A stretch of 64,000 nucleotides of DNA from Costus lasius (GCA_027563935.2 CM050452.1:35755350-35819349); one strand, 5' to 3'. Counted from the first letter of the stretch, positions 38,701-50,200 are shown. Numbers and translations: made by a program. Notes: generated by a model not told the origin, from the sequence alone.

Positions 38701-39681
38701 TACAGCAACAGCAGCAACCCGTGCCCCGTTTCCAACTCGTAGGTCTACCTCATGCTGTCCCACCTGCCTTCTTCTCTTGAGTTCCTGCACATTTGAACAA
38801 ATGTGAACTCCACATGCAGTGTCCAACACCCATGAAATAGAAGAAGAAGATAACATGACCTCAGTCACATATATACCTGAGCCAGAAGCGATGCTTCCCC
38901 TCTTATCTCCTTGGAGCGCTTTACAGTCCTTTTTCCAGTGACCCAGCTGGCCACAGTGGAAACACCTGTTGTCCTTCGACCGCTTGACCTTCTGTTTCAG
39001 GGCCTTGCTGTAATTCTTGACAGGGGCCTTGCCCTTCTTCCCCTTCTTCTTGTTCCTTGAAGGAACCATCAAGACAGAGGTTGAAGGCTTACCCTTCAGA
39101 GTTTCCTCAGTAGTCAAGAGCATATTCAACAGCTCTGCCGGCGTACAATCGATCTTGTTCATATTAAAATTAATAATGAACGCATCGAAAGAAGGCGGGA
39201 GAGACTGCAGAATAATATCCACAGCAAGCTCCTGGTTGATGGTATGCCCCAGTTTCTCCAGAGCCTCCTTGTGCCCAATCATCTTGAGCACGTGAGCTCC
39301 CACTGGGCTCCCCTCAGCCAGTTTGCTCTGAAAGAAGAGCTTCGTCAGATTATAGCGCTCAGTCCTCGCCTGTGCAGCATACAGCATCTTGAGGTTCGCT
39401 ATAATTTCTATAGCCGACATATCCTCATGCTGACGCTGCAGCGGTGGCGTCATAGACGCTAGCATCAGGCAAGCGACATCAATGCTATCATTGACGTGCT
39501 TTTCGTAGGCATCCCGAACCGCCCTTGCGGCGTTCGGAGCGGGCTGCGGCGGTATCGCCGTCTCGAGGACATACAGTTTCCTCTCTGCCTTAAGAACAAT
39601 CTTAAGGTGTCCGAACCAGTCAGAGAAGTTCGGCCCAGCAAACTTCTCCCTTTCCAGTAGGGATCGCACATTGAAGCTCAT
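35797..39681 (-). CDS. gag-pol: Copia Gag-Pol polyprotein of F, complete (1,294 aa)
   Basis: Uninterrupted from ATG 39679-39681 to a stop 20 bases before the 3' LTR. Gag spans roughly residues 1-260, with a Lys-rich stretch (about 210-235) and a zinc knuckle CFHCGQLGHWKKDC at 240-253 that binds RNA. Protease follows (VLDTACGVH, Asp at 287). Integrase has its zinc region (HSRLGH...CKACLMGK) and the D-D-E core (HSDVCGP, SDRGGEY, NGVSERRNRT). Reverse transcriptase shows QMDVKTAFLNG, KKSIYGLKQASRSW and YVDDILIIG. RNase H shows YTDASFQSD, TTEAEYVAAS and FCDNTGAI. The integrase-before-RT order defines Ty1/copia. The product would assemble cytoplasmic particles, copy its RNA and integrate the DNA. 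The start matches all other copies. Transcription would come from the 5' LTR at 41486-43152. No defect seen; whether it is expressed cannot be read from sequence. Confidence 0.96.
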   Translation of the reverse strand: MSFNVRSLLEREKFAGPNFSDWFGHLKIVLKAERKLYVLETAIPPQPAPNAARAVRDAYEKHVNDSIDVACLMLASMTPPLQRQHEDMSAIEIIANLKMLYAAQARTERYNLTKLFFQSKLAEGSPVGAHVLKMIGHKEALEKLGHTINQELAVDIILQSLPPSFDAFIINFNMNKIDCTPAELLNMLLTTEETLKGKPSTSVLMVPSRNKKKGKKGKAPVKNYSKALKQKVKRSKDNRCFHCGQLGHWKKDCKALQGDKRGSIASGSGIYVTEVMLSSSSISWVLDTACGVHICSNVQELKRRRQVGQHEVDLRVGNGARVAAVAVGDYFISLPSGIVLELNNCYFVPSITKNIISIPALVRKGFAFECKISKCVLSHDNIVYATGSINNGLYMLDMENSIQNIDNKKAKNADDSTLLWHSRLGHINEKRIKRLHEHGLLGSFSYEEIDTCKACLMGKMTKSPFLNKGQRTSGLLDLIHSDVCGPFSKHARGGYQYFITFTDDFSRYGYVYLMRHKSESFDKFKEFKNEVQNQLGRNIKALRSDRGGEYLSHTFTDYLKECGIISQLTPPGTPQWNGVSERRNRTLLDMVRSMMSQATLPYSFWGFALETAAKVLNRVPSKAVLKTPYELWYGKQPSLTFIRIWGCEAYVKKLASGKLESRSEKCVFVGYPKETKGYYFYDPKENKVFVARTAIFLEKEFLLQEASGREIKLDENPEEGQSSQAQLDEPEPVDQVIEQPEAQISREPRRSGRIRRQPERYDGVYIIDNDEPLTYADAVSGPESARWLEAMRAEMDSMSDNQVWDLIDPPPGVIPIGCKWIFKKKIDMDGNVVTYKGRLVAKGFKQIYGLDYDETFSPVAMFKSIRILFAIAAYYDYEIWQMDVKTAFLNGNLDEDVYMTQPEGFTNPSDRHKICKLKKSIYGLKQASRSWNIRFDESISEFGFIKNEDDPCVYKRFSGSVITFLILYVDDILIIGNDIPELHAVKAWLGKCFQMKDLGEAAYVLGVKIYRDRSKRLLGLCQSTYIDKVLERFHLENSKRGYLPVRHGLNLSKSQCPQTQTEKDEMDNTPYASAIGSIMYAMLCTRPDVAYGLSVTSRFQSNPGLAHWIAVKNILKYLRRTKDMFLIYGGQEELSIEGYTDASFQSDQDDFRSQSGYVFSLNGGAVVWKSFKQSTVADSTTEAEYVAASEASKEAVWIRKFVRELGVVPSSADPLVIFCDNTGAIAQAKEPRSHQKSKHIQRRFHLIREIINRGEIKICKVHTDDNLADPLTKPLAQQKHEKHCNNMGLRFLNH

Positions 39682-39702
39682 GGTGTTCGTTGCTGCAGGA
39701 AT

Positions 39703-39730
39703 CTACAACAAGCAAGAACAGCAAGGTCAG
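39703..39730 (-). promoter_or_regulatory. Splice-acceptor-like site before gag (F)
   Basis: Minus strand CTGAC (39726-39730), a branch-point match, then a T-rich run ending TTGTTGTAG, 22 bases upstream of the gag ATG. Conserved in the other leaders. Splicing itself is inference. Confidence 0.4.
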
Positions 39731-39982
39731 TATCAATGTTTCAGAATCAATCCAGGACTTAAGAAAGATTCTTTTCTCACTATTTTGTCTGACTGAAAAA
39801 TCCAGTAAACAGTCCGAAAGAGTAAACACTCTTTTAGTGAGATGGGATCCAGATTTCATACTTGGTCTCCGCGTCCCGCTCAGGCGAGATAAGATACACA
39901 GAGATGACAAGCACTAATTTCTGGTAGGCTGTCCCAGCCAATCGCCAACCCGTGCGATTCCCCTTCATCTTGGCAATCCAGC

Positions 39983-40016
39983 AGACTGTGCCAACTGAGT
40001 TGGTACAACACAGTCT
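39983..40016 (-). promoter_or_regulatory. Leader hairpin B of F
   Basis: AGACTGTG/CACAGTCT stem around CCAACTGAGTTGG. Confidence 0.5.
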
Positions 40017-40195
40017 GTGATCCCAGAGATGGCTGCCTCCATGTGCTACCATATGCGCCACATATGTAGTCTACATGGTCAAGCTGACCTGACCTATTCC
40101 CTGGACCACCACGTGCTATGCTGAGCAACGAGAGGGGATAAATCCCAACTCTGTAACACGCAGGTGAAATCCAGCACCGTCTGAAGATAGATGGA

Positions 40196-40221
40196 CGTGC
40201 CCACTGAGTGGGTTCAACACG
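40196..40221 (-). promoter_or_regulatory. Leader hairpin A of F
   Basis: CGTG/CACG stem around CCCACTGAGTGGG; the spacer is TTCAA instead of TACAA. Confidence 0.5.
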
Positions 40222-41299
40222 GCTCCAACGATAATCAGAAAGGTGAGGTTTCGCGTCAGAAGGCTTATGAGCTTGATATAATAGCGTTGGATTTTAACGG
40301 TCTTTTATCTTCTTACTATCAGGCATGCCTATGGCTATAGCAGAAGATAAACATAAACATGCAATTCTAATTATTAGCAATAAGTAGAAAGCATGATCTT
40401 ATGTGGTAAAAGCCCATGAACCCTAGTAAGACCTTAATGTTACTTAAGTCTTCACTTGAGCTTCATTGCATCTCATCTGGTCCAACCCAGTGCCCTAGCG
40501 CCAAGAGCACCTCAGGTGCACCACCAGGTGAATGCCCCTCTTGGATGTGTGCCTTTGTACTCTTGTCTAATCAAAGTACATTTGATCTATCTAGACAAGG
40601 TTGACTCGCAGGTCAACTACATTTCATAAATTAAAACAATGTGATTCGCAGATCACAAAAATTAACTTATAATTTACCAGGCACGCAGGCCCCAGCACAG
40701 CACACAATATGGGCAACCCACATAAGACTAAATAAACAAGCATATGGTTCAATCAACATGTGATCCAATCATCTTGAAATTAAAAGTTTTGAAAACCCCA
40801 TGGCATCAATTTTAATTTCCTTATGAGCCCTACAACCTTACAATGGTCCATTGATAGGGATCCACTCAACCATCTAGTTAGATCCATTGCCCTTGCATGC
40901 ACCGAGTCCTAACTGACCCGAGTTGACCTAATGGTCAACCATGCATGCGCCAAGGGCTGAACTACCCTCATGAGTTTTGGCAAGCGGGTGTGACCCCGGG
41001 CCTAACTCAAGTGTGTTCAGTAGTGTCTCAACCAGACCTCGCTACACGCCCTAGATGCAGTCAACCTATAGCCACCTTGTGCTTGCGCATAGGTGCTATC
41101 AGGTTAACCCATCTGAGCTGTCAGATGGTCTGATCAGACTTGGATCTAACCTAGTGGTGACTTCAACCCCATCAACCCATCTAAGGGTTTAATGTAGTGG
41201 CACCTTAGATCTAATCAAGCGCGCAAGATGTAAGTTTTAGAAAACTTTTAGAACGTGCGCAAATAAACAAACAACATGCTTGATAACCCTTAGATCTAA

Positions 41300-41359
41300 G
41301 GGGGTCCCCTTCAAGGGGGAGCGCATACTTTAGGGGGTCCCCTTCAAGGGGGAGCGCAA
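41300..41359 (-). repeat. Duplicated U5-like hairpin motif in F leader
   Basis: Two copies of GGGGTCCCCTTCAAGGGGGA followed by GCGCA. The motif equals the U5 end of element D (TGTTGGGTCCCCTTCAAGG) but not F's own U5 end. Confidence 0.75.
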
Positions 41360-41471
41360 ACTACATGTCAACATATGATACAAGCGCAACCTTCATGCAA
41401 CCATGATACAAGCGCAACCAACATGGATCACAAAATCGTAAAGCAATCATATAGATCATATGGAGAGCCTA

Positions 41472-41483
41472 GCTCTGATACCA
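41472..41483 (-). other. Primer-binding site of F
   Basis: Minus strand TGGTATCAGAGC, complementary to initiator tRNA-Met. Confidence 0.92.
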
Positions 41484-41485
41484 AT

Positions 41486-43152
41486 TGATGAAACCCCTAA
41501 TCTAAGGGGGAAGAAACCCTAAACATGCGCATCTAGCATGCATAGCGGAAAGAGGGCTTCAAGTAGATCGCATATGAACTATATGTTAACTTAATTCAAC
41601 TTAAGATTAAGTTTTGATCTTACCAATGCCATGGATTGGATGGCGGCTTGGAATGAGAGAGAGCAAGCGAGATCTCCTCCAAAGAATACACACACCAAGT
41701 GATGAAGGCTTCCAACTTGCGCAACTTTGTGCTAGCAAAATGCCAAGTTGTCCTTCTCGAGTGATAGGGATGAAGATGATGCTTTTTCCGGTTCTGCTCT
41801 TGTCGTCCACTCCAAGCTTCTCTCAAGTCTCGCCGAGCAAAAGCAAAACGCAAGGAGACAAGGGATGAATGAGCTCAAGCCGTTTTGGCGTTTCAAGGAG
41901 CCATGCGCTCAATGACTTTCCAAATTTGGAAACCCCATTAAGCCATGCGTTCTCCTCTTCAAGCAAACCGCCCAAAACGCTTATGGATCGAACCATGGGT
42001 TCACCCATGTAAACCGGTTCAATCCAAATTGGTCCAAACCAAAGCAATCGGTCTAGATCAACCAAACCCTAAGGTTTCCAATCCAACCGTTCATCTTATG
42101 ATGCTCTTGATCTCACCGATCTAGCATCAATACTCTCGATCGAAGCTTACCGATCTCAAGCCCTAATCAATCAAACATGATTAAGCTAGATCTCACTTAC
42201 AATCAGAGTCTATATCCCTTTAAACTGAACCCAAATAATTCAGTCCACACGATCTGACTCAAAGAAAGCCATATCACCAAATTGTGTGACCCTGAGGGTT
42301 TCCTTTAAACGTCGGTAACGATAACTTACGTTATCACGATCAGTGAGGGGTATCTAGCAACACATCACTGTCTCCCGATATAAAGGAAAGAGTCTTCCAA
42401 GACTCCACCCAAACCATAGCATAAGTGTGAATCAACTCACTTGGCATACATGATTCCTTTGCCACTGGATGTTCTTATTGGACAAGCATGTCAAGCCTGT
42501 AACTCCAATACGATGAGCATGATTAGATCAGATGAACATAGTCATCTGGGTATGGCCATACACTTCCTCAATCATCTCATATAGGGGGGCCCTCTAGAAC
42601 ATCACACTCCTTAAACAAGGAGACGGCAATCCTTTATCTATCACAAGTGCCCTAACCTGACTCAAGCTCACCATCCAAGATAGTCTATAATCATTATGTT
42701 TCAAATGATATTGAACTACCTCAAAACAATGACAATCATCATTTAGAAACACAAGTGATCTCAAGTCAAAGGACATGTGCCACTTAGTGCTTACAAGGAT
42801 CATTCACATTGTGACAAGCAATGGAATATCCGAGTAGGGTCTGTCCAGTACATCCAATGTACTCATGAGTCTACATCTTATTCCATGCTCGAAGCATCCT
42901 ATAAGATTAGCACTCATATTAGTCTCAATCATACAAGGCTGTCTCATGTTCACCAAGATATCTCGACTAAGGACATAGAGCCTGTCAGCCTAGCTGAACA
43001 GCTTTGAGACATTATTCAGAAGTACACTTATTACAGCAGACAAGATAACAACCTGAATAATAACCATGCCTTTTATAAACTTAAGAGTTTATTACATGAT
43101 ACTTATACAATCCCAAGGCCTCAAACATTAGCCTTAAGGGCATACCCCAACA
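41486..43152 (-). repeat. 5' LTR of copia F
   Basis: 1,667 bp, adjoining the primer site. One T is missing near 42932 compared with the 3' LTR; otherwise the two read identically. Confidence 0.96.
42320..42405 (-). promoter_or_regulatory. Candidate promoter in F 5' LTR
   Basis: On the minus strand, in order: GAGTCTT-GG-AAGACTC (42405-42390), TATA-like TTTATAT (42384-42378), then GATAAC-GTAA-GTTATC (42335-42320). If the TATA-like box is used, U3 would be about 770-800 bp. The promoter call is inference. Confidence 0.45.
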
Positions 43153-43157
43153 ATATC

Positions 43158-43424
43158 TAGCATGTTAATCTTTGCATGTTGATAACCCATAGATCTAGAC
43201 ATGAGCGCAAACTTCTCCAAGCAATGATACAAGCGCAAACAAATATGGTAGCACATAGTATCATGCAAGCGCAAGAACATAGTATCATGTAAGCGCAAGA
43301 ACATAGTATCATGTAAGCGCAAGTAAACAAAGCATCAAGAGAGCGCAACATGGAATCATGAGTGGATCACAATCTTAACAAAGCAATCATATAGATCTAC
43401 TGAAAACCCTGCTCTGATACCAGT
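43158..43424 (-). other. Leader of copia D, LTR-proximal part, with primer site
   Basis: Last part of D's leader after F's duplication. It contains a 24-bp minisatellite (43253-43324) and the primer site GCTCTGATACCA (43411-43422, minus strand TGGTATCAGAGC). No gene. Confidence 0.88.
43253..43324 (-). repeat. 24-bp minisatellite in D leader
   Basis: Three tandem units of ACATAGTATCATGTAAGCGC plus four bases, starting at 43253, 43277 and 43301. Confidence 0.92.
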
Positions 43425-45109
43425 TGTTGGGTCCCCTTCAAGGGGGAGCGAAACCCTAAGCATGCGCAAATCAAAGTACTTGCATGGGCGGAATTAGGGT
43501 TTCTATAGGATCGCATGTTCTATATAATCAACTTTGTTTTAATTGAAAGATCATGAGAAGATCTCACCATAGCCATGGGTGGATGGAGCCTTGGAAGCAA
43601 AGAGTCGAATGCTTCTTCTCCAAAGGTGACGCACACAACAATGAAGATGGCTTGCTCCTTTGAATCCTTTGTGCTAGCAAAGCTCTTCAAAGGGTCCTTG
43701 ATCGTTGGAAAAGAAAGATGAGATGATATCTCCCTTGGCCGAAAGCTCTCTTCTTCCTCTTCGTCTAAGCTCTAAGCCACACACGAGAGAGCTCCAAAGA
43801 TTAGAGCCGTTGAGGCAAGCATATGCGTTTTGGCATTACAAGACTTCCATAAAAGGAAGGTCATGAAGCCATGCGTTCATGGCTTTGAACTAATCCAAAA
43901 CGCAAACTTAATTGAACCATGCGTTCACATATGTGAACCGGTTCAATTGAAGTTGGTCCAATTTCAATTGGTCCAAAGACCAAATCGAACCAAGCCAAGC
44001 CATGGTCTAGATCTCCCTTGAACCAAATGGTTCGAGATCTAACCGATCATCTCTTGATGCTCTTGATCTCACCGATCTAGCATCCACACTCTCGATCGAA
44101 GCTTACCGATCTCAAGCCCTAATCAATCAAACATGATCAGACCAGATCTCACTTACAATCAGAGGTTAAATCCCTTTCAACTGAACCAAAATAATTCAGT
44201 CCACACGATCTGACTTAAGTAAGCCATTTCATCAAATTGTGCGACCCTGAGGGTTTCCTTTAAATGTCGGTAACGATAACTTACGTTATCATGATCAGTG
44301 AGAGGTATCTAGCAACACATCACTGTCTCCCGATATAAAGGAAAGAGTCTTCCAACACTACACCCAAACCACAGCACAAGTGTGAATCAACTTCACAAGG
44401 CATGCATGTATCCTTTGCCACTGGATGTTCTTATTGGACAAGCGGGTCAAGCTTGTAACTGCAATATGATGAGCATGATTAGATCAGATGAATATAGTCA
44501 CCTGGGTATGGCCATACACTTTCTCAATCATCTCATCTAGGGGGCCCCTATAGAACATCACACTCCTTGAACAAGGAGACGGCAATCCTATATCTATCAC
44601 TAGTGTCCCAACCTGACTCATGATCATTATCCAAGATAGTCTATAACCATTATCTTTCAAATGATATTGAACTACCTCAAAACAATGACAATCATCATTT
44701 AGAAACACAAGTGATCTCAAGTCAGAGGATATGTGCCACTTAGTGCAAACAAGGATTATTCACATTGTGACAAGCAATTGAATATCCTAGTAGGGTCTGT
44801 CCAGTACATCCAATGTACCCATGAGTCTACATCTTATTCCATGCTCGGAGCATCCTATAAGATTAGAACACATATTAGTCTCAACCATATCAAGGTTGTC
44901 TCATGTTCACCAAGATATCTCGACTAAGGATATATAGCATGTCAGCCTAGCTGAACAGCTTTGAGACATTATTCAGAAGTACACTTATTACAGCAGACAA
45001 GGTAACAAAACTGAATAACAACCATTTCCTTTATAAACAAAAGTGTTTATACATGATACTGTTACAATCCCAAGGCCTCAAACATTAGCCTTAAGGGCAT
45101 ACTCCAACA
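43425..45109 (-). repeat. 5' LTR of copia D
   Basis: 1,685 bp, same length as its partner at 17774-19458; about 11 substitutions between them by eye. Followed by CCTAG, the altered target duplication. Confidence 0.94.
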
Positions 45110-45301
45110 CCTAGGTTACTCTGTGGTGACAAGTGTGTGATGTCTGTACATCTAATTATTTTTTCCGAGTTTTGTTCTTTGTTTTTGTTATATGTTAACA
45201 TGATGTTCTGCTAAATGTTTTTAAAATAATCTGCATGTATCTTTGATTGTATGCTATGGATGGTCGATTGAGACTATCCACTCACTGGGCTGTGTAGCTC
45301 A
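45110..45301 (+). repeat. 3' LTR of gypsy P, second part
   Basis: 45115-45301 matches 10558-10744 of the 5' LTR with four substitutions; 45110-45114 is D's duplication. It ends at GCTCA, where copia X is inserted. The remaining ~625 bases of this LTR lie right of the window. Confidence 0.92.
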
Positions 45302-45614
45302 TGTTGGGGTATGCCCTTAAGCCTAATGTTTGAGGCCTTGGGATTGTAACAGTATCATGTAATAAACTCTTGTGTTTATAAAGGCATGGTTATTATTCAG
45401 TTTGTTACCTTGTCTGCTGCAATAAATATACTTCTGAATAATGTCTCAAAGCTGTTCAGCTGGGCTGACATGCTATTATGTCCTTAGTCGATGTATCTTG
45501 GTGAACATGAGACAGCCTTGATATGGTTAAGACTAATATGTGTTCTAATCTTATAGGATGCTTCGAGCATGGAATAAGATATAGACTCATGAGTACATTG
45601 GATGTACTGGACAG
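45302..45614 (+). repeat. 5' LTR of copia X, first part
   Basis: First 313 bases of the LTR, ending in GACAG (45610-45614), the target duplication of G. Confidence 0.9.
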
Positions 45615-47262
45615 TGAAGGAACCCCTAGTTCAAAGGGGGGAGAAACCCTAAACTTGCGATTCTAACAAGCATGGCGAAAAGGGTTTCTAAACAAGATCG
45701 AATATGATAACTATATGATCAACTTGAAGTTATGAGAACTCATACCAAAGCCATGAAGAGGGTGGCGGCTTGGAAGCAAGAGATCAAAGTAGGTCTCCTC
45801 TTCAAGTTCACACACAAGATGAGGGGTGGCTACCCTTTAGGATCTTCCTTGTGCTAGCAAGAGATCCCAATGTCCTTGTCGTGTGTTGAGATGCGCTTGG
45901 CCGAGAGCTACCGTCTCCAAGAATCCTCTTTCGTCCAACGAAGATGACAATTCAGTAAAACCGATTTGCGTTAAGCCTTCTCCAATCAAGTCATGGCGTT
46001 ACACTTCCATAAATGGAAGGTTTTCAAGCCATGCGCTCACTTGAAGGAAAAACCGCCCAACAAGCCTTTACACCTTGAACCATACGTTCACACATGTGAA
46101 CCGGTTCAAGTCAATTAGGTTCAACCCAATTCGGTTCATTAAACCAGCCCAAGCCATGGTCTAGATCTCTTTGAACCAAATGGTTCAAGATCTAACCATT
46201 CATCTCTTGATGCTCTTGATCTCTATGATCTAGCATCCAAACTCTCGATCGAAGCTTACCGATCTCAAGCCCCAATCAATCAAACATGATCAGACTAGAT
46301 CTCACTTACAATCAGAGTCTGAACTCGTTTAAACTGAGTCTAAACAGTTCAGTCCACACGATCTGACTTAAGTAAGCCATATCATCAAATTGTGCGACCC
46401 TAAGGGTTTCCTCTAAATGTCGGTAACGATAACTTACGTTATCACGATCAGTGAGGGGTATCTAGCAACACATCACTGTCTCCCGATATAAAGGAAAGAG
46501 TCTTCCAAGACTCCACCCAAACCATAGCACAAGTGTGAATCAACTCACTTGGCATACATGTGTCCTTTGCCACTGGATGTTCTTATTGGACAAGCGGGTC
46601 AAGCTTGTAACTCCAATATGATGAGCATGATTAGATCAGATGAACATAGTCATCTGGGTATGGCCATACACTTCCTCAATCATCTCATATCGGGGGGGCC
46701 CCTTAGAACATCACACTCCTTGAACAAGGAGACGGCAATCCTTTATCTATCACAAGAGCCCTAACCTGACTCAAGCTCACCATCCAAGATAGTCTATAAT
46801 CATTATGTTTCAAATGATATTGAACTACCTCAAAACAATGACAATCATCATTTAGAAACACAAGTGATCTCAAGTCAAAGGACATGTGCCACTTGCTGCT
46901 TATAAGGATCATTCACATTGTGACAAGCAATGGAATATCCCAGTAGGGTCTGTCCAGTACATCCAATGTACCCATGAGTCTACATCTTATTCCATGCTCG
47001 AAGCATCCTATAAGATTAGCACACATATTAGTCTCAATCATATCAAGGCTGTCTCATGTTCACCAAGATATCTCGACTAAGGACATATAGACTGTCAGCC
47101 TAGCTGAACAGCTTTGAGACATTATTCAGAAGTACACTTATTACAGCAGACAAGGTAACAACCTGAATAATAACCATGCCTTTATAAACACAACAGTTTA
47201 TTACATGATACTATTACAATCCCAAAGGCCTCAAACATTAGCCTTAAGGGCATACCCCAACA
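45615..47262 (-). repeat. 3' LTR of copia G
   Basis: 1,648 bp, plus strand TGAAGGAACCCC...CATACCCCAACA; polypurine tract at 47263-47273. Confidence 0.95.
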
Positions 47263-47273
47263 ATCTCCCACTT
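47263..47273 (-). other. Polypurine tract of copia G
   Basis: Minus strand AAGTGGGAGAT next to the 3' LTR. Confidence 0.9.
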
Positions 47274-47282
47274 GCACTTAAT

Positions 47283-50200
47283 CTAATGGTTGAGAAATCT
47301 CAAACCCATATTATTACAGTGCTTCTCATGCTTCTGCTGCGCCAGAGGCTTGGTAAGCGGGTCTGCCAGATTGTCATCTGTATGAACCTTGCAAATCTTG
47401 ATCTCGCCACGATCAATGATCTCCCGGATCAAGTGAAACCGTCTCTGTATGTGCTTGGACTTCTGGTGCGACCGTGGTTCCTTTGCTTGTGCTATTGCTC
47501 CAGTGTTATCACAGAAGATAACCAAAGGATCTGCACTCGAAGGAACGACACCAAGTTCTCTCACGAACTTACGAATCCAGACTGCCTCCTTGGATGCTTA
47601 CGAGGCTGCAACATACTCGGCTTCTGTTGTGGAATCAGCAACAGTTGACTGTTTGAAACTCTTCCACACCACTGCTCCACCATTCAAGCTAAAAATATAG
47701 CCTGACTGCGATCGGAAATCATCCTGGTCCGACTGGAACGAAGCGTCAGTATATCCCTCTATACTGAGTTCTTCCTGACCACCATATATCAAGAACATAT
47801 CTTTGGTCCTCCGCAGATATTTTAAGATGTTCTTGACTGCAATCCAGTGCGCCAAACCTGGATTACTTTGGAATCGACTGGTCACGCTTAACCCGTAAGC
47901 GACGTCTGGGCGAGTACACAACATCGCATACATAATGGACCCAATAGCCGAAGCATAAGGCGTATTGTCCATTTCATCTTTCTCAGTCTGTGTTTGTGGA
48001 CACTGACTCTTCGAAAGATTCAGACCATGTCTGACTGGAAGATATCCACGTTTAGAATTCTCTAAATGGAATCTCTCCAGGACCTTATCGATGTAAGTAC
48101 TCTGGCACAGCCCGAGAAGCCTCTTAGATCTATCTCGGTAGATCTTCACACCTAACACATAGGCTGCTTCTCCTAGATCTTTCATCTGGAAACATTTTCC
48201 TAACCATGCTTTAACAGCATGCAGTTCAGGAATATCATTTCCAATGATCAAGATGTCATCGACGTAGAGGATTAGGAATGTAATCACGCTCCCACTAAAC
48301 CTCTTATACACACACGGGTCATCTTCGTTCTTGATGAAACCAAACTCAGAGATTGATTCATCAAAACGAATATTCCAGCTCCTAGATGCTTGTTTCAGTC
48401 CATAAATGGACTTCTTTAACTTGCATATTTTATGACGATCTGATGGATTAGTGAAACCTTCAGGTTGTGTCATATACACATCCTCATCCAGATTTCCATT
48501 AAGGAAAGCTGTCTTCACATCCATCTGCCAGATCTCATAATCGTAATATGCAGCTATCGCGAAAAGAATCCGAATAGACTTAAACATAGCTACAGGTGAG
48601 AAAGTTTCATCATAATCTATCCCGTAGATTTGTTTGAAACCTTTCGCAACTAGCCTGCCTTTATAGGTAACCACGTTACCATCCATGTCAATCTTCTTCT
48701 TGAAGATCCATTTACAGCCTATAGGGATTACTCCCGGAGGCGGATCAACCAAATCCCAGACTTGGTTATCTGACATGGAGTCCATCTCGGCTCGCATAGC
48801 TTCAAGCCATCTAGCTGACTCCGGTCCACTGACCGCATCCGCATAAGTGAGGGGTTCATCATTATCAATGATGTAGACTCCGTCATAGCGCTCAGGCTGT
48901 CGACGGATCCTTCCCGATCTTCGCGGTTCCCGTGTTATTTGAGCCTCAGGTTGTTCAATAACCTGATCTACCGGCTCAGGCTCATCCAACTGTGCTTGAG
49001 CACTTTGTCCTTCCTCTGGATTCTCATCCAGTTTTATTTCTCTCCCACTGGCCTCTTGCAGAAGAAATTCCTTCTCAAGAAATATGGCCGTCCGAGCAAC
49101 AAATACCTTGTTCTCTTTGGGATCGTAGAAATAATAACCCTTAGTTTCCTTAGGGTAACCGACAAAGATGCATTTATCAGATCTGCTCTCCAGTTTCCCA
49201 GAGGCGAGCTTTTTGACATAAGCCTCGCAACCCCAGATCCTGTTAAATGTCAAGCTAGGCTGTTTCCCATACCATAACTCATATGGCGTCTTTGAAACTG
49301 CCTTGGATGGCACTCGGTTTAGTACCTTTGCAGCTGTCTCCAGTGCAAAACCCCAAAAGGAGTATGGAAGAGTGGCCCTGACTCATCATAGAACGAACCA
49401 TATCAAGTAACGTTCTATTTCTCCTCTCGGACACACCATTCCACTGCGGTGTTCCTGGTGGAGTGAGCTGTGAGATAATCCCACACTCCTTCAGATAGTC
49501 AGTAAACGCATGACTTAGGTATTCTCCACCTCGATCAGAACGAAGTGCCTTGATATTTCGGCCTAACTGATTTTGTACTTCATTTTTGAACTCTTTGAAC
49601 TTGTCAAAAGATTCACTCTTATGTCTCATCAGATAGACATAACCATACCTACTGAAATCATCAGTAAAGGTAATGAAGTACTGATAGCCACCTCTGGCAT
49701 GTTTACTAAACGGCCCACACACATCACTGTGTATAAGGTCAAGTAAACCTGAAGCCCTTTGACCTTTATTAGGAAAAGGTGACTTCGTCATTTTACCCAT
49801 TAAACAAGCTTTGCATGTATCAATCTCCTCATAGGAGAATGATCCCAGCAGTCCATGATCATGCAACCGCTTAATGCGCTTCTCGTTTATATGGCCTAAA
49901 CGACTATGCCAAAGCAAGGTGCTGTCATCAGCATACTTGGCTTTCTTATTATCAATGTTTTGTATAGAATATTCCATGTCCAACATGAATAACCCATTGT
50001 TAATTGAACCAGTTGCATACACAATATTATCATAAGTCAAAATACACTTTGAAATCTTGCATTCAAAGGCAAATCCTTTCCTGACAAGAGCAGGAATAGA
50101 GATAATATTCTTGGTAATACTGGGTACAAAATAACAATTGTTTAATTCTAATACAATGCCAGATGGTAAAGTAATGAAATAGTCTCCTACAGCAACAGCA

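Larger units (their letters stand above)
39682..41485 (-). other. Leader of copia F
   Basis: About 1.8 kb. It contains the splice-acceptor-like site, an 82-codon sense ORF (39880-40128), both hairpins, two copies of a GGGGTCCCCTTCAAGGGGGA motif (41300-41325, 41333-41359), about two units of an ATGATACAAGCGCAA minisatellite (about 41371-41425) and the primer site. No gene recognised. Confidence 0.85.
34109..43152 (-). mobile_element. Copia element F, antisense, full-length and apparently intact
   Basis: 9,044 bp, LTRs of 1,668 and 1,667 bp, exact target duplication ATATC (34104-34108 and 43153-43157). The LTRs read the same by eye except one missing T in the 5' LTR near 42932. Primer site, polypurine tract, both leader hairpins and an uninterrupted 1,294-codon gag-pol are present. 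It is the only copy in the window with every recognisable part in working order, and is inserted in D's leader in the same orientation as D. Confidence 0.96.
17774..45109 (-). mobile_element. Copia element D, antisense, full-length with two insertions
   Basis: Bounded by CCTTG (17769-17773) and CCTAG (45110-45114), a 5-bp target duplication with one later substitution; the uninterrupted target is CCTTG at 10553-10557 in P's 5' LTR. Both LTRs are 1,685 bp. The leader is split twice, by E (24732-33823) and F (34109-43152). Gag-pol has one stop and one frameshift. Without its insertions D is about 9.2 kb. Confidence 0.94.
8893..45301 (+). mobile_element. Gypsy chromovirus P (Tekay/Del-like), interrupted
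   Basis: 5' LTR 8893-11370, primer site, gag-pol 11497-16077, polypurine tract, 3' LTR from 16107. The 3' LTR is split by copia D (17774-45109) and resumes at 45110-45301, where copia X is inserted; its end lies beyond the window. P itself sits in copia C2, with GTGTG at 8888-8892 as left flank. The two LTRs differ at about 12 substitutions plus one 2-bp indel over about 1.85 kb read by eye. The PR-RT-RH-IN order and the integrase tail place it in the chromoviruses. Confidence 0.93.

Noticed and set aside
17774..45109. D, E and F as a tandem array from unequal recombination
   Set aside because: E and F each have two own LTRs and exact 5-bp target duplications, and D's leader is continuous after removing them. 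Independent insertions explain this better.
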